From the NCBI RefSeq assembly GCF_003259905.1, contig NZ_QLMG01000044.1, positions 1 through 35,975 on the forward strand: a DNA stretch of 35,975 nt, read 5' to 3'. Shown piece by piece: positions 34,856 through 35,975 of this stretch. Positions within the stretch are counted from its first letter, which is position 1, and each line of letters starts with the position of its first letter. The translations under genes and the position numbers were made by a program. The stretch is from Salipiger aestuarii. GTDB lineage: Bacteria; Pseudomonadota; Alphaproteobacteria; Rhodobacterales; Rhodobacteraceae. Under the pieces are notes generated by a model that was given only the letters and a program-made list of their open reading frames with translations, made no database searches and was not told the DNA's origin.

Positions 34856-35758
34856 ATGATCATTCTTACCATCTGGCCGCTTTTCGCGCTGATCTGCGCC
34901 GGGTTCGCGCTGATGCGCGGCGGTTTTCCCGGCGACGGATTCTGGCCCGCCGCCGAACGGCTGAACTATGTCGTGCTGTTTCCGGCGCTGCTGGTATCCA
35001 GTCTGGTGCGGGCGCCGCTGTCTGACCCCGCGTTGCTGCGGCTTGGAGGGGCATCGGTGGCGACGATCTGCCTTGCCGCCGCAGGGCTGGTGCTGCTCCG
35101 TCTCGCGCGCCCGCGCCCCGCCGCGCGATTTGGTCCCGAGATGCAGGGGGTGATCCGTTTCAACACCTACCTGGGGCTTGCCATCACGCTGAGCCTCGCA
35201 GGTCCCGAGGGGCTGACCCGCGCCGCCGTCTTGCTTGCAGTGGCCGTGCCTTTGGTGAACGTGCTGTCGATCATGGCGCTGTCCGAGGCGAGCGTGCTGC
35301 GCCATCCGATGCCGGTGCTGCGCAGCATGGCGCGCAACCCGCTGATTCTGGCCTGTGTTGCCGGGCTGGGGCTGAACATGTCGGGGATCGGTCTGCCGCT
35401 GGGGCTTGACCGGTTTGTCGAACTGCTTGCGCGCGGGTCGCTGCCGCTTGGTCTGCTGTGCGTGGGCGCGGCGCTGGTGCCTGCGGCGTTGCGGCGCGAG
35501 CTGGCCACGCTGGGCCTGAACGGCGGGCTACGGCTGTTGATGATGCCCGTTCTGGCGGCGGGGGTCGCCACGGGCTTTGCCTTGCCCCCGGCCGAAACGC
35601 TGGCGCTTGTCATCTTTTCCGCGATTCCCACCGCGCCGACAGCCTATGTGTTGACCCGGCAGCTGGGGGGCGACGGGGCGTTGATGGCAGGGATTGTCAC
35701 ATTTCAGACGTTGGTCTCGGTGGCGACGATTCCACTGGTTCTTTGGTTGTTGGGGTAG
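34856..35758 (+). CDS. AEC (auxin efflux carrier) family transporter
   Basis: A 300-residue inner-membrane protein with about ten hydrophobic helices and the AEC/MdcF family pattern: an N-terminal helix IILTIWPLFALICAGFAL, LNYVVLFPALLVSSL, a conserved RFNTYLGLAI segment, and ARNPLILACVAGLGLN in the second half. Relatives export malonate, malate or other small organic anions; the substrate cannot be told. The ATG at 34856 has a near-perfect ribosome site, AGGAGGT, 4 bases upstream; the longer open frame from 34571 lies inside the phosphatase gene. Confidence 0.88.
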   Translation: MIILTIWPLFALICAGFALMRGGFPGDGFWPAAERLNYVVLFPALLVSSLVRAPLSDPALLRLGGASVATICLAAAGLVLLRLARPRPAARFGPEMQGVIRFNTYLGLAITLSLAGPEGLTRAAVLLAVAVPLVNVLSIMALSEASVLRHPMPVLRSMARNPLILACVAGLGLNMSGIGLPLGLDRFVELLARGSLPLGLLCVGAALVPAALRRELATLGLNGGLRLLMMPVLAAGVATGFALPPAETLALVIFSAIPTAPTAYVLTRQLGGDGALMAGIVTFQTLVSVATIPLVLWLLG

Positions 35759-35765
35759 GGGTGTT

Positions 35766-35779
35766 GTCCCCGCGGGGAC
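35766..35779. repeat. Palindrome after the AEC gene
   Basis: GTCCCCGCGGGGAC is a perfect 14-bp palindrome 8 bases after the AEC stop codon. It could be part of a terminator, but no T-run follows. The stretch from here to 35872 holds no gene that I can see. Confidence 0.4.
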
Positions 35780-35872
35780 GCTGTTGGCGGTGTCCGGCCT
35801 GCCTCCGGCGGGAGTTTACCCGGCAAGATGAAGACAGGGGCGCCCCACCCCTGCCCCGGGAATCGCGAATGG

Positions 35873-35975
35873 CTAGGTGTTTAGTCCCAGCGAGTGATGG
35901 GTTGGATCGACAGTGAATCTTTCTGGCTCTCTTGTCCAGATTTTGCAGATGAACTCGAATGGCGTTAGGCCCTGC
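35873..35975 (-). pseudogene. IS481-family transposase C-terminus, cut by window edge
   Basis: On the minus strand the last 33 codons read QGLTPFEFICKIWTREPERF, then TVDPTHHSLGLNT and a stop at 35873-35875. This is the usual ending of a group of IS481-family transposases (pattern GLTPYEFICKxWTSEP, HxxPGLNT). The remainder lies outside the window, so it is not known whether the gene is intact. Family assignment is from remembered motifs. Confidence 0.7.

Noticed and set aside
1-35975. tRNA or rRNA genes.
   Set aside because: No cloverleaf-like sequence with a T-loop GTTCGA-type core and no rRNA motifs were noticed on reading; a tRNA scan was not possible.

Overview
The window looks like accessory DNA from a GC-rich alphaproteobacterium, most likely of the Rhodobacterales (roseobacter group). 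The reasons are the high GC content, a VPLPA-CTERM protein, roseobacter-style urt/ure gene neighbours, and the families of insertion-sequence (IS) debris present. This is inferred from sequence features only; no species is claimed.

Layout. 1-1120: decayed insertion sequences (IS66 OrfA on the minus strand, IS5-family transposase C-terminus on the plus strand). 1133-17387: one long minus-strand block. In transcription order it reads amiC - amiR - [ANTAR-type RNA leader with terminator] - urtA-urtB-urtC-urtD-urtE - ureE-ureF-ureAB-ureC-ureG-ureD - amiE - [tandem hairpins and terminator] - MoxR-type ATPase - VWA protein. 17492-18639: an internally deleted IS5-family element lying against an IS30-family remnant, about 105 bp upstream of amiC. 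18726-22526: a minus-strand PaoABC-like molybdenum hydroxylase operon, divergent from a TetR regulator (22683-23279) with a clear palindromic operator between them. 23332-24576: a DadA-like oxidoreductase. 24577-25542: no recognisable gene. 25543-29531: a large secreted ExeM/NucH-type nuclease followed by a VPLPA-CTERM surface protein. 30194-33908: a second PaoABC-like operon on the plus strand. 34065-35758: a PAP2 phosphatase and an AEC-family transporter. 35873-35975: the C-terminus of an IS481-family transposase at the window edge.

How it works together. The main block is a nitrogen-scavenging unit. AmiC is a cytoplasmic amide sensor related to transporter binding proteins, and AmiR is an ANTAR-domain antiterminator. 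Immediately after the amiR stop codon the RNA can fold into two hairpins with A-N-N-G-N-N hexaloops; the second overlaps an intrinsic terminator. This is the architecture expected of an ANTAR-controlled leader. Read-through would switch on uptake of urea or short amides (Urt), urease with its nickel chaperones, aliphatic amidase, and perhaps a MoxR/VWA chaperone pair. In Pseudomonas the AmiC/AmiR pair controls an amidase operon; here the switch sits in front of a transporter, a complete urease set and the amidase together. I consider this the most interesting part of the window.
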